64,000 nucleotides of DNA from Fremontodendron californicum (Eukaryota; Streptophyta; Magnoliopsida; Malvales; Malvaceae), in assembly GCA_030761205.1 (NCBI GenBank), contig JAULJL010000024.1, positions 15,303,122 through 15,367,121 on the forward strand, given 5' to 3'. Below, one piece after another: positions 1 to 12,700 of this stretch (its first letter is position 1; the number at the start of each line of letters is the position of its first letter). Position numbers and translations under genes: made by a program. Under the pieces are notes generated by a model. It ran no database searches, was not told the origin of the DNA, and saw only the letters and a program-made list of their open reading frames with translations.

Positions 1-2054
1 GTTGAGAGATTGTTTTTCCATCTTCTTGGTGAGCATCATGTTATTTTTGGTGATAATGATTTCTTGGTTGATATTGTCAATTGAGAAAATATTGATAAAA
101 CTATATTCACTGAATGGATAGGGCTATCCAATTGTTTCAAAATGCAAGGAATTTAACATATGCTGAGTTTCCGACGAAGTGGACATGGAAGAAGGAATTG
201 AAACAATGGAAAATAAAAGGGAATGGAAGATGCATTGGTAGGATTTACTATGCACATCCTGCTTCAGGAGAAAGGTATTATCTTCGACTACTACTTAATA
301 TTGTAAGAGGACCAACCTGCTTTGAAGATATTAGAACTGTTGATGGGATTCTGTACCCAACTTTCAAAGAAGCATGTTATGCAATGGGGTTACTAGATAA
401 TGATGATGAATGGCATGAAGCTATAAAAGAAGCATCACAATGGACTTCTGGACATCAATTTAGGCAATTGTTCATCACACTAATATTGTTCTGTGAAGTT
501 ACTCACTAGTTAGCATCCGGAACAGAAATTGGGAAATTCTGTCTGAAGACATTTTATATCGAGACAGGCGTTCTCATGGCAACTCAGAGCTTCTTTTATC
601 TTCAGACCAGTTATAGAATCATGCTTTGTATGAGATAGAACAAATCATGAATAAAAATGGCAAATCGTTGCGGGAGTTCAAGTCACTTCCTTTTCCTGAT
701 ATAAGCTTAATCGATGTATGTGGAAATACATTGGTTATGGATGAGTTGAGATATGATTGAGATTCTCTCATGAATGAACATTCTACTTTGTATTCGGGTC
801 TCAATATTGAGCAAAACGATGTCTATAATGCAATATTAGAAGCAGTTCATTATGAGAATGGTGGATTTTTTTTTCTTCTGGAAGTGGAGGTACGGGGAAG
901 ACTTATTTGTGGAGAATATTATTGCTCGATTACGTTTAGAAAGTAAAAGTGTATTAACTATTGCATCTTCTGGAATTGCAACGCTTTTGTTACCAGGTGG
1001 TAGAATTGCACATTCTTGATTTAAGTTTCCACTTAAGACTGATGAAAACTCATGCTGTGAGATTAAGCAAGGGATCCAATTAGCATAACTAATATGCAAA
1101 TCGAGTCTTATTAAATGGGATGAATCTCCAATGGCTCATCGTAATTCTTTTGAAGCACTTGATCGTAGCTTGCGGGATATTTTACACTTCAATGTGCTAG
1201 ATTCAAAAAACAAACCGTTTGGAGGTAAAACAGTTATATTGGGTGGTGGTTTTAAGCAAATATTACCAGTTGTACCCAGAAACGGTAAGGAAGTTATAGT
1301 TGCTGCTTCAATTAGTGAGTCAACTTTATAGCAACAATGTAAAATTTATAAGCTCACCATTAACATGCGACTTCAAGACCCTGAAATGGACACTGCTACT
1401 ATTGAATCAATGTCTAAATTTAGTGAATGGATTTTGATCTTGGAGATGGTAAGCTACCTTGACGTGCATTTAATTGTGATGAAGAATCAAGTTGAATTAA
1501 AATTTCAAAAGACATTTTTATACAGCCAAACAGAGATACAATTAGCCAGATTGTTTCATGGACTTATCCAGAATTTATGATAAACTACCTGATCCCACAT
1601 ATTTGAAGGATGAGCCCATTTTGTCTCCCACCAATGAATATGTTGATAAGGTCAATGATTTTATTTTTTCAAAACTTCATGGGGAGTCCAAAAATTACTT
1701 TAGTTTTGATAAATTATATCATGATTTAGGCTCTGTTGATGGACAATCAATTTTCTTTTCAATTGAATTTTAGAACACATTAAATTTTACTGAAATTTCT
1801 AATCATGAGTTAGAGTTGAAAGTAGGTGTTCATGTTATTCTGTTGCATAATGTAAACCAATGTGACAGCTTATGCAATGGCACGAGATTGGTAATTACAA
1901 AGTTAGGAACGAGGATCATTGAAGCTGAAGTTGTCTCTAGAAGCAACATTGGCAAACGAGTTTTTATCCATCATACAGTCATGTCCCCTACTGACACTAA
2001 ATGGCAATTTATACTGTTGCGTAGGCAGTTTCCCTTGAAAGTAGAGGTGGCAAT

Positions 2055-2391
2055 TGGGCGGGTTCGGGCGGGTTCGGGTCGGGTTCATTCGGGTTCGGGT
2101 TCATTCGGGTTCGGGTTCATTCGGGTTCGGGCTCATTCGGGTTCGGGTCCATCCGGGTTCGGGCTCATTCGGGTTCGGGTCCATTCGGGTTCGGGCTCAT
2201 TCGGGTTCGGGCTCATTCGGGTTCGGGCCCATTCGGGTTCGGGCTCATTCGGGTTCGGGTTCATTCGGGTTCGGGCCCATTCGGGTTCGGGTTCGGTCTG
2301 GGTTCGGGTTTGGTCTGGGTTCGGGTATGTTTTACATCGTTTTCAGTCTGGGTCCATTCGGGTTCGGGCCCATTCGGCTTTGGGCCTAGAT
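2055..2391 (+). repeat. Subterminal TTCGGG array, left side
   Basis: Seen: a near-continuous array of CATTCGGGTTCGGG-type units with TTC, CTC, TCC or CCC before CATT. All G runs are on the + strand. Open frames through it (RVRAHSGSGS-type translations) are simply the repeat read as codons and are not genes. Confidence 0.9.
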
Positions 2392-2399
2392 CTAGGTCA

Positions 2400-3830
2400 T
2401 TCTGGGTATTTTTTGAAGAATCTAAGGTTAAAAAGGGAAAGAAGAGAGAAAGAGGAACAGTTTGGGCTAATTTCGGAAGTGATCGGCCGCCGGCGAACGA
2501 CGGCCGACGACGATGGACGGTGGACGGTGCGGTGGTTCGGCATCGGTTTCTGGGTTGGGGGTGGTTTCTGGGATTTTGGGGGTTGAACACTTAGAGAGAT
2601 GAGGGAGGAAAGAGAGAGAAAAAAAAGAAGGGGTTTTATAACCCCTGGAGCGGGTCGCGGTGACCGGCGCGTCGACCCGTGGTTCGACCTGGGGTCCGCA
2701 CACCCGACCCGCGGGTCGACCCGAGGTCCGCGCACCCGACCCGCTTCAGGTAAAAAAAAAAACGGAAATAAAATTCTCTAAAAACGGATTTCTTTCTCGG
2801 GATGGTCGGAGCATCAATCGTTCTTTGAAATGGTCCGAGTAAGAATAGTAATCGAAATACTATCGAAAAGGAGTGATTCGAGAATTATTCTTACATAGAT
2901 AATTTCTTTTATTTCTGAAATAATTATTAAAAGCATTTTAATTTACTTTTCAAAAAGAAAAAAGGTTTTAAGAAATGTGAATTACCGACGACGGAATTCA
3001 AAGGACGTCACGGTAGTGATTCCTAAGATATCTTGAGGTGAGAGAATTTCGTTAAATATCACCACGAGTGGTGGGAGTATTTAGCGACAAGCTCAATACA
3101 AAAATTCATAAAAAGATGGAAATAATAAAAATGAATAAATAGTGAATGTTATCCGCTCGATATGTGGCCATGCTCGTGTTGTTAACATTATGATTTGCAT
3201 TTTTAATCTTATAGTTCGATATTTAATCATACGTCTTATATGCTAAGTCGTGTGCATCCGATATTTAAATATTCGCATCATACGCATTTAAATAAAAAAA
3301 ATGGATGTAAATTGCCGACGACGGAATTCGAAGGATATCACGGTTGTGATTCCTAAGATATCTCGAGGTGAGAAGATCTCGTTAAATACCACCAAGAGTG
3401 TTGGGAATATTTAATGAGTATTTTCGATAACAAATTTATGTTCACTTTCGTTTTAAAAAAAAAAAATAATAACAGTTCCAAAAATTCAAAAAATAATAAA
3501 CATGTTTTTTTTTTTTTAAAAATAAAATAAAAATAAAAGAGAATTATTTTTAAATAGCGATGTCAAGTCCATTAAATCGAGATTTAAGATAACACGTGAT
3601 TAAATGGTACCGTTTTCTAAACGGGCGTTGCGGGGGTGCTAATCCTTCCCCGCACGTAACCGACTCCCGAACCCAATTATGTTTTACTCTCTGGTTCAAA
3701 GCGCGGACTTCGAAATTGGTTTTACAAAATGTTTTAATTAATTTTAAAATATTTTACTAAAACCGGTTTTAATAGGTGGCCAATCACACCTAGCAAAAAA
3801 GATTGGTGGCGACTCCATTTGTGTTTTCAA
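2400..3830 (+). mobile_element. Ty3/gypsy LTR fragment plus primer-site region inside the hAT element
   Basis: Seen: 3590-3825 matches the end of the outer element's 5' LTR at about 35240-35445. Shared landmarks include ATGGTACCGTTTT, AACGGGCGT, CCTTCCCC, AGGTGGCCAAT and AAAAAAGATTGGTGGC. Here the stretch continues into GGTGGCGACTCCATTTG, a primer-binding-site-like sequence that the 35430 copy has lost. The GC-rich 2440-2750 part resembles 33540-34070. Inferred: a related element inserted or was captured within the hAT element and only this part remains. Open frames at 2261-2842 are LTR sequence. Confidence 0.6.
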
Positions 3831-3988
3831 AAAAGTCTTAGCGGACGAAAAACCGTTATGACATATATATAATATATTAAATTTTAATTAAATTATTAAA
3901 AAAAATTAGAATAAAATTAATAATTAAAGTTATTGCTTTGTAAAAAAAAAAATAATTGAAATTTGATTATTTTTGTTTTTAGTATTAA

Positions 3989-4261
3989 ATTCGGGTTCGG
4001 GTTCGGGCCGGTCTCGGGTTCGGGTCCATTCGGGTTCGGGTTCATTCGGGTTCGGGCTCATTCGGGTTCGGGCCCATTCGGGTTCGGGTCCATTCGGGTT
4101 CGGGTCCATTCGGGTTCGGGCCCATTCGGGTTCGGGTCCATTCGGGTTCGGGCCCATTCGAGTTCGGGCTTTTTCGGGTTCGGGTTTTTGACTTTTTGGT
4201 CAAATCGGGTTTGGGCGGGTTCGGGTTCGGGTTTTTCTGGGCGGGTTTTCGGGTTCGGGTT
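3989..4261 (+). repeat. Subterminal TTCGGG array, right side
   Basis: Seen: the same CATTCGGGTTCGGG units as at 2055-2391, in the same orientation and not inverted. They run up to the right terminal inverted repeat. Some units near the right end have decayed (TTTTTCGGG, CATTCGAGTTCGGG). Confidence 0.9.
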
Positions 4262-4702
4262 CATTTTGCCACCTCTACTTGAAAGTATGCTTTGCAATGA
4301 CTATTAATAAAATTCAAGGTCACACTTTTAAGCATAGTGGTATTTATCTACCAAAACCAATATTTAGTCATGGACAATTATATGTGGCTGTCTCGTAGGC
4401 TACTTCTCACCGCGACTTAAAGATATTGGTGATAGAATCTAAAAATGAACATCAAGGATACACAAAAAATATAGTATACCATAAAATTTTTAACAAATTA
4501 TCAAGAGGTATAAATAACATAAATTATAATACTTTAAAAAATTAACTTAAAGTATATTATATGTGTTTTATTCTTTTTTATTTTTGTTAAATTTTTTATA
4601 TTTTATTTAATATTTTTTATATCTACTTGTCATATTATTATTTTCAATATATTACTTAAAAATCACTTTTTATTTTATTTTATAGAAAATCATATCCTAG
4701 AT

Positions 4703-5304
4703 TAATGATGCAGGATCACTATTACTTAAGGCAAATATCTCCAATAAGAGATCAGTGGAGGATAAAGGTTCGTATTACAAGAATATGAGATGCTATCAAC
4801 TTCAAGGCTGGAGCCTTGATTGGTTTTGGAATGGTTGTTTTAGATGAAAAGATTTTGTCTCTACTCTTTAGCGTTATTTTTAATATTTACTTTTACTCTT
4901 CTATATATCAAATATTTGAAAATAAATCTTTCATCAAATATATTTTATTTTATTACATCCATATCTATAATGTATACTATACATCTTGCTTTACATGGTT
5001 TTTAAATTTTGAAATATTTGAGGTTCTTGAACTTTGAGTTTTTTGCCTTTCCACTTTTTCTAACAAATTTATGTTATTGCCAATCAAAAGTTCTGATTTT
5101 GTTTTTAAAATATATTTTGAAGTACATTAAAAGTTGTCATTTTAACTTTCGAATATTTCTATTTATAATATCCATGGAACATGAACATTTCAACCAGCTT
5201 AGGGGAATTGTTTATATTTTGAGTGGTTGTTATGTTTAAAATTTTCAATCCTAAAGATGCCAAAATATATTGCTTTTACTTCATTACTGATATTTTGCAC
5301 GACT

Positions 5305-5352
<48 letters not shown>

Positions 5353-7560
5353 TTAACGTATATTTACTTATTCATAAGTAAATACATATAAATTGTGGCA
5401 CATTTATATTCGTATAGGTTTTATTTCAATAACAAAGTGTATTATATATTAATTAATATAACTAAATTGAAACAATTATTATATCTTCAAATTTAATTTA
5501 TTCATTGGAGGATGATCACATGCATGTTATGGTATTCAAAGATTTGATTTCCAAATTCAAACCACTTTTGAATGAAGGAAAATTTTATTCTATAAGAAAT
5601 GTGCAAGTTCGTTCTTATATAGGCACATATAAGATTGTGCGACAATATTTCATGTTTGTTTTCTCATTCTTGACTGTTTTTTATGAGATCATTCAATACA
5701 ATCATGTTATTGAAAAGCACAATTTGAGTTTGTTAAATTCAATGACATTTCAAAACAACATGAAGACAACAAATATCCTTTAGGTAATTATATTTTATAA
5801 TATTTGACATCTTTTATATTTATTTTAATCATTTATAAATGCTCGCTAATATTGGTATATATCAAAAATTTTATTTTTTATATTTTTAGATGTTGTTGGA
5901 AGATTAAAAAGCATTATTCCAATTAATGATCAATCTTTCAATGAATCAAAGCGAAATAAAAAGAATAATAGAATTTCAAAATGAAAAGTTTATTTTTTAT
6001 CTTTGATATCATTATGTTTTCAATTTCTTATGTTCATATTAACATTTTATATTACTTCTTATTATTTACTATCAATATAAATTTTAGTTATATGTTTAGT
6101 GGTCAAATATTGGAGATAGCACTCTGAGGTGACATTATTGATCAGATTAATGATAATGTCTTGAACTCAAAGGAAGGTCATGTAGTTTGGTTGTAACTTC
6201 TAATTCAATCAAAAAGTTCAAAGGTACTTTTTAAGTCATTTTAATATTATTTTATACTATTTTTTATTAAATTTCATAAATATTTATAATATTTTCAGTT
6301 ATGTAGACATTCAGAATTTGTCTTCAACAAGTGCAACAAAAATTTACATAAATCTAAATATTATTGAAGTTTCAATTTGCAAAAGTATGATGACTTGAGC
6401 AAATATATCTAGAATAATATTTTTATCATAAATTAATATTTTATTCTATTATTTTTTATATTTAGTCCGCCTAAAGGAGATTATTGCATATAACTCTATC
6501 CCACACCACAAAAAAAAAGTGTCATTAGTTAAGATTTCTATGTTTAAAAATAGAAGGCCTTGTGAGACATTAAAACAATGATCACAAAGCCATTCAATAA
6601 AGTATTGAAGTACAACAACTTCCTTTTTGACAAATGTAACTAATGGTTAACATAATTTTGACAAAATGATTTATTGAACATTTATATTTTTTATTGACTA
6701 TGTAACATTTGGTATATTTAGGGAGAATCATTTACCAATAAAGTAACTGTCATGAAAGTTATATGACTTTTGGTTAGTATTATATGTAATTTGTGTGCAA
6801 CAAGAAAGTGTTTGAAGTTGATGAAAATTTTCAATGTAAATCATGTAATGTTGATACTCATAAACCAACTCCAAGATAATTATTAATCATTTTTTAATAT
6901 TTGAACATTAAAAAACATTATTGTATGATGATAAAAATAACATTTTTATTTATAGTACATATAATTGTATAATTTTTTTATATCTTATAGGTACATGATG
7001 AATGTCGAGGCATTTGATTATTCTGGAAAAGTGATGTTCGTACTTTTCAATAAACAGGCCAGGGATTTGGTTAATAAAGGTGTTGAGGATTTTTATGACA
7101 TCTCCTTTAAGGTATTGAGTTAAAACAATTTAATATAATTTTAATATTTTATTTATTTGAATAATTAAAATTATAATAATGATTTAGGAGAATTGAGATT
7201 ATAATATACAAAAGATATTTGAAAGCTTCAGGGTCAAATTTTTGGGTTTGAGACGAGGAAAACGATTGAAACATGCAGTACCAAATTTACAATGAATAAG
7301 GTGTATTAATTTGATCCTAAACTTGAAAGCAAAAAAATATTGGAACAAGTATGTATAAATTTATTAAAATGATTTTTTTTATTTATAAAGTTAGATAAAC
7401 TAAATTATAATTAAAACTTTAATTCAACTACAGATTGCTACTCTATCTATTTTTTCATTTTCATGTGTGAAATTTATTGGATCATCAAGTAAAATGACAC
7501 CTCCTTCGAGGATATTAAGAAATTCTCAAAAATGAATTGATGCTTCTTCGCCCCAAGAAC
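4703..7560 (+). pseudogene. Helitron-borne replication protein A-like (DUF223) pseudogene
   Basis: Seen: an N-terminal RPA-like stretch near 4725-4850 (ISPIRDQWRIKVRITRI, then AGALIGFGMVVLDEK). A DUF223-like OB-fold segment lies at 5505-5640 (MVFKDLISKFKPLLNEGKFYSIRNV). Remains of a zinc-ribbon region near 6800-6880 read CNKKVFEV...FQCKSCNVDTHKPTPR. A C-terminal OB segment at 6990-7110 contains FDYSGKVMFVLFNKQARDLV. The pieces are split by AT-rich intron-like stretches, stops and frame changes. RPA-like proteins bind single-stranded DNA, and plant Helitrons often carry them beside the helicase. Intron borders were not resolved. Confidence 0.65.
5307..5350. repeat. (AT)22 microsatellite
   Basis: Seen: uninterrupted alternating AT for 44 bases between two RPA-like fragments of the Helitron. 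Confidence 0.95.
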
Positions 7561-7707
7561 TTATGAAAGAACCTCACATGAAGAAAATTTATATGAGTTT
7601 GATTTTAGGATATAGAAAGCTTTCATTTTTTAAAGTCAAAGACATGGTTGATTTTTTGTTTAAAGATTATTAGATTCAATATCGCACATAGCACGAGTTT
7701 AAAATTA

Positions 7708-9100
7708 AGGGAAAAGTATTAAACCCCATTGAGGTTTGGTTAAAATTCCAGATACCCCCTTAAAGTTTGGATAATACCCTATTTTCCACCTGAAAATTAA
7801 TATCATGCCAAAACTATCATTCTATGGCATAGAACATGTCTAGGGTTGGCAAAATAATTCGAACCGTCGGGTCAGGCAGATAATTTCAAAAATAACGGGT
7901 TCGAGTCAGGTTCGGGTTTACCATAAACCCGAATTGACCTGCCCCGATTATTTTTTATTTTTCTTACTTTTTTTTATTTTTTATATATGTTAATTCTATA
8001 TATTATTAACGGTGAGCATTCAGTCGGTTCGGTTCCAAAATTTCAAAAACTGATTAAACCGACTAAACTTATAAAACGATTGAACCGACCAAAAAAAAAT
8101 TCTAAAACCAAAACAATTGAAACCAACTTAAGTAGGTCGGTTCGGTCGGTTTAATTGGTTTTAACTGTTTAAAAAATAATTTATTTATTGTATATTATAT
8201 ATTATATATTATGATATAATATAAATGATATATTATATTATATATAATTTTAAATTATTATATAAATAATTATATTTAAAATAAAATTAAAAGGGTCGGT
8301 TAGTTCAGTCTATTCAGGATTGGATTGGGGGGTCTTTTCGAGGTCGGGGGCTAAAATTTTAAATAAAATCGGGTTCAAGACGGTTTCGAGTATATCTAAA
8401 CGGACCCTTTATAGGGAAAAGTATTAAACCCCCTGATGTTTGATTATAATTTCAGATACCTCCTATAATTTGGATAATACCATCTTTCCCCCTTAAAAAT
8501 TAATATCATGCCAAAACTGCTCTTCTATGGCATAGAACATGTTTAGGGTTGGCAAAATAGTCTGAACCGTAGGGTCAGACAGATAATTTCAAAAAATAAC
8601 AGGTCAGGGTCGGGTTCGGGTTCGGGTTTACCATAAACCCGGATTGAGCATTCAGTCGGTTTGGTTTCAAAAATTCAAAAATCGATTAAACCGACTAAAC
8701 TTATAAAATCGATCGAACCAACCTACAAAGATTCTAAAATCGAAAAAACCGAAATCAACTTAAGTCGGTCGGTTTAATCGGTTTTAACTATTTAAAAATA
8801 ATTTATTTATTATTTATTATATATTATTATATAATATAAATGATATATTATATTATATAATTTTAAATAATTATATTTAAAATAAAATTAAAAGGGTCGG
8901 TTAGTTCAGTCTATTCGGGATGAGATCGGGGAGGTCTTTTCGGGGTTGGGTTCGGGGGCTAAAATTTTAAATAAAATCGGGTTGAGGGCGGTTTCGAGTA
9001 TATCTGAACGGAGGTTGGGTCGGGGGCTAAAATTTTAAATAAAATCGGGTTCAGGTTCGAACTGATGGAATTCCGTTTGGGTCAGTTCGATTTTTTATTC
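7708..9100 (+). repeat. Tandemly duplicated repeat of about 700 bp
   Basis: Seen: AGGGAAAAGTATTAAACCCC begins at 7708 and, with slight changes, again at 8413. Each unit then has the same order of landmarks: ATGGCATAGAACATG, AGGGTTGGCAAAATA, a CGGGTTCGGGTT stretch, a GGTCGGTTTAATCGGTTTTAAC stretch, an AT-rich core, then AGGGTCGGTTAGTTCAGTC. A third partial unit (GGGGGCTAAAATTTTAAATAAAATCGGGTT) follows at about 9010-9060. No coding capacity is visible. Probably a nonautonomous element duplicated in tandem. Confidence 0.7.
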
Positions 9101-9432
9101 TATTCTGTTCGGTAGTTGCAAAGTGTTAAAAATCAGAATACTGCACATTAACCGTAATTTTTGTCTTAAATTGAACCTAATCAAATCCCCTAATCGTGGG
9201 TTATCTTCAAAACCCTTAAAGAATAAAATTATTATTTAATTTTTTTATAACTTGAATAACGGGATAAAGTGAAATTTTCAAAACTTTAGAGGAGTCATAG
9301 GGTAAGTGTCTTTTATTCTAAAATTAATTATTATAGAATAATAAATCTAAAATTTAACGATTTGAAAAAGAAAAAAAAAAATACAAAAAAGGACGTGAGT
9401 TTCAATAAATGATTATCAAACAATCTATAAGA

Positions 9433-9441
9433 GGCGCGAAA
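9433..9441 (-). promoter_or_regulatory. E2F-type site upstream of the SEN1-like gene
   Basis: Seen: GGCGCGAAA on +, so TTTCGCGCC on the minus strand, a full match to the TTTSSCGC consensus. It lies 276 bases upstream of the start codon. A TTTATAAG sequence at about 9464-9471 could be a TATA element. A functional role is inferred. Confidence 0.4.
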
Positions 9442-9534
9442 TTTGTATTCTTGACGACATCCGTTTATAAGTACTACCAAAGTCTCCTTTTGCGTTTCCG
9501 AGTGTGTTTTGGGTTCAGCCTTTTACAATTAGAA

Positions 9535-9543
9535 AAACCCTAA
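9535..9543 (+). promoter_or_regulatory. Telo-box 1
   Basis: Seen: AAACCCTAA, 174 bases before the start codon of the SEN1-like gene. Telo-boxes are common near the start of plant genes active in dividing cells. Confidence 0.45.
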
Positions 9544-9581
9544 AATTATTATTATTATTATTTTTTTTTTTGGGATAAGTA

Positions 9582-9590
9582 AAACCCTAA
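9582..9590 (+). promoter_or_regulatory. Telo-box 2
   Basis: Seen: a second AAACCCTAA in the same orientation, 38 bases downstream of the first and probably in the 5' leader of the SEN1-like gene. Confidence 0.45.
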
Positions 9591-9716
9591 AATTTTTCAT
9601 TCCTACCAGAAGTTGCATTATTTTGCAACTTCTCAGTAGCGGAGTTAATAAAAAATAATAATAATCCTTCGTTTTTTGTTTAAGATTTCATCGATCGTAA
9701 GAAAAATAGTTTGAAA

Positions 9717-12700
9717 ATGGCGAAGAAGATTTCGTCGAGAAGAGAGTTGTTGGAACGATGGAGGGGCATCGAAGAAGAGGAAGAACAAAGTGACGATACT
9801 GATCCTTCTATACGACGTCGCCTTCACAAGCGCAAAGAAGAATGGTCCTATTTTCTTGTGCAATTGGTTCAAGAGATTTGTTTTTTTATTTATTCTTTTT
9901 ACTTTTTTTTTCTGCTTATATCGAAATGAATGAAAATTAGTAGTAAAATGTTATAAATTTAATTGTTATATTTTTCTTTGTTTTCTTTTTACTGAACTGA
10001 CAGTTTATTATTGAGAAGAGCTTTGAAAATGGAGTTTTATACAGAAAATTGATTTTTTTTTTTTGAAATTTATATTGTTTGATTTTGAAAATATTTAGAG
10101 AACTTCTAGAGTTAAAGATTTAATTTGTTATAAACAAATCATGTAAGGTTGTGCCCTTCTACTGAATGTGTTTTACTTCCTCTTTTCTTATTTTCGCTTT
10201 TAAAAATAATTATACTTTAGTCATCGTTGTTTAGATCAAGAACATAACTACATTTTGTCCCCAAAATAAAGGATCTTGATTACTTCTTTTTCTATGCAAT
10301 TCTCTTTCTTTCCCTTTTTGTAAAGTAATTTCACCAAAATTATTATATGTATGTTGATGTGATTTTCGTCTTATGGTTGAATTATTGCTGCCAATATTAT
10401 CGAGGTGGTTTTGTATATTGGGAAAACATTTAACTAAGCTTTTTTTTTTTTCTTAATGATCAGTGATTCCCTCCTTAATATGATATGTATATGTGTATAA
10501 TATTGATAATCTATTTGTTTTCTTTTGAAAATTTCCTTGATAGATGAACATATCTAGTTACTAAATTCCTTACATGCTATCACTGTGAAGGTTCAGCTTT
10601 TGAGCTTCCTTAATTCATTATGCATGCTTTCCTATGTGTTGAGGAAATTGCTTGTACTTTTCCAGTCATATTTAACCATAAATATATCTAATTTCTTTGT
10701 GGTTTGTTGCCTTTAAAAGTTAACGAGGCAGGGTTTTTTTTGGCCTTTTTCATATGTCAGGTTTGGAGATGCATTCAGTGTCTTGATAAGTTTGCCAAAG
10801 GAAAATCATATCTGGTGTGGCTCTTGGGATATAATGGGTCCTCTCGTGGAAACTTTCTACAATTATTTCAAAGATGGCCGCAATGATTCTCCTCTTAGGC
10901 TTCTATGGAAGAGGATCTCCGAGGAAACGCGACATTGCATCCAATGTGTTTCTCAGCACCATCAAGCCCAAGAGATGTACAGCATGGAGTATGAGTTGTG
11001 TTCCATAGGTCCCCTTCTTGATGTGTTGCGGAGCCTTGATGAGGAAAGAGTGACTCAACATTTGAGAGAGATGAATGAAAGATTGGTACGGCAGGAGTAT
11101 GATCCTGTATGTGATAATGCCGAGGTTGTCAACCTCATGTATGAGGTATAATTACTTGTTTTCTCATTTTCTACTTTCATGTATTATCTTTTGGTACTTA
11201 CATTTGACAATTTTACATCATACTAATTTTTTGAGGTGGGACTGTTATTTAGTCTCTTATTCCTTTTTCTTTTGGGTTTATGCTTTAAAGTCTTCTTAAT
11301 TGTATGAACAAGCTGAAGTCATATGGTGAATGATTACTAGTGCTCGGAAAATGAGCATGGTCAGTTAATATATCTAGTCCCTACTAGATGATTAAGTTTG
11401 TTTGACTCCCTCCTCGCTTTTCTCCCCTCCAGTTAAAAAAATTGTTTGCTGATAGTTTATTGTGATTTCTCCCATGAAAATCAATTTGTTTTGGGTTATG
11501 TGGAATATCTTTGCTCCTTTAAGAAGGCTTCATTTAACACGATCCCACTGTTTTGTATTGGGCCAATGAGCATTGGCTTTTATCCTAATCAGGTTTAAAT
11601 GGCGGCCACAACGTGACGTTACGGCCACTATTTTGCGGTTTTGGCTCTCCCCGCCATCGATATTAACTGCCAATATTTACCGCAATAGCATCCATGATAA
11701 ACGCGACGCGAACAAAATGCGTCCGTGACCGCAATTAAATCCATGATCCCAATTGCATTTGCATTTGCATTTTGTACATTTCTTATGCAATGCTGATGAT
11801 TTATTGATAATATTTAGATATGAGTATCTAACACTCTAGAAACCATTGTGTTGTTTTAGGGCTTTCTTTGGTATTGTTTCTTTGTAGATTTGTATCCTGA
11901 ATTAAGCACATTTTTGCCATAAATAATTTAAAGAGTTGGATATGCAACATAATATCTAGATATATATATTTTTTTAAATTTTATAGTTAGCAAGTATAGT
12001 CGTTCACATGGGAATTCAGGTTGGGTTGGATCAAGCTTGCTGAGTTGCTTTCAGTGATCAAAATTTCTAAGAGTTAATTGTCTCATCTTTCTTATGATGA
12101 CTTTTAGCTGATTTGATAGCTAACATATATATATATATATATATTAGTTTTTATTTGTTTTGCCTTGCTGACTTCACCTTGCTTTTTGTTTTCTGTCTAC
12201 TTGATCACAGGTTTTGATGTTTCCTGTCCTATTAGATGATCAGTCTTTGTTTATAGAATTTGAAAGATTCATTGAGGCAGTTGATAATATGCATGAACTG
12301 GCTTTGGCTGGACAACAGTTTCCGGTATTTCACTAGGAAGTTATTTGTGCACCTTCTTTTCTGTCTTTAATTTTTCATTTCGATCTCCACCTCATCAAGT
12401 AAACATGATTTTCAGGGTGTTTATGCATTGCTTTTTTTCAATAGAAGAGTGCGGACTGTTGGTCATCGTTTAGCTAGATCTATGGGAAAAATGAGGTACT
12501 GTTGCTTTTTACCAATGCTAGTATGTCGATTTCCCCTTCTGTTTTTTTCTTCTTCTTGTTTTGTTCTTATGCTCATCTGGAATTATTGTCCTGGATGTTT
12601 AAAAAACCATTAAAAAGTTCAAATGTTGTATTCTTTTATTGCACATAGTGCAATCTGTAATGTTCTGCATGTCATTCTGAGTTTTTAATTATTTCCCCCC

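Larger units (their letters stand above)
2042..4277 (+). mobile_element. hAT-like nonautonomous transposon inserted in the Helitron helicase
   Basis: Seen: the ends are 12-bp perfect inverted repeats, TAGAGGTGGCAA at 2042-2053 and TTGCCACCTCTA at 4266-4277. They are flanked by the 8-bp direct repeat CTTGAAAG at 2034-2041 and 4278-4285. An 8-bp duplication and this terminus fit the hAT superfamily. The helicase reading continues directly across the duplication. No transposase is present. The interior holds G-rich arrays next to both ends and a piece of a Ty3/gypsy LTR (about 2400-3830). Orientation is arbitrary because no gene defines it. Confidence 0.85.
114..4500 (+). pseudogene. Helitron PIF1-like helicase, broken and interrupted
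   Basis: Seen: 114-509 encodes the linker typical of Helitron Rep-helicase proteins (FPTKWTWKKE, then GRIYYAHPASGERYYLRLLL). A Walker A motif (GSGGTGKT) is readable near 879-902. Motif III appears at 1131-1331 as GGGFKQILPVVP, where the family usually has GGDFRQ. The C-terminal helicase segments run through 1558-2040. The last motif region (FAMTINKIQGHT) resumes at 4290-4330 after a transposon insertion at 2042-4277. Several stops and frame changes lie between 510 and 1820. In an intact element this protein would unwind DNA during rolling-circle transposition. It cannot be functional here. Confidence 0.8.
1..7707 (+). mobile_element. Decayed Helitron, left part outside the window
   Basis: Seen: fragments of a PIF1-type Helitron helicase (114-2041 and 4278-4500) are followed on the same strand by an RPA-like pseudogene (about 4700-7560). 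This is the usual content of plant Helitrons. Near 7681-7707 lies a degenerate short GC-rich hairpin-like stretch followed by TTTAAAATTAAG, which resembles a worn Helitron 3' terminus. The next repeat begins right after it. The 5' end and most of the Rep domain lie upstream of the window. Many stops and frameshifts show it is dead. The exact right border is inferred. Confidence 0.7.

Noticed and set aside
2054..2735. Several long overlapping frames with Gly/Ser/Arg/Phe repeats on both strands
   Set aside because: They are translations of the TTCGGG array and GC-rich LTR; no codon-level conservation and they cross transposon borders.
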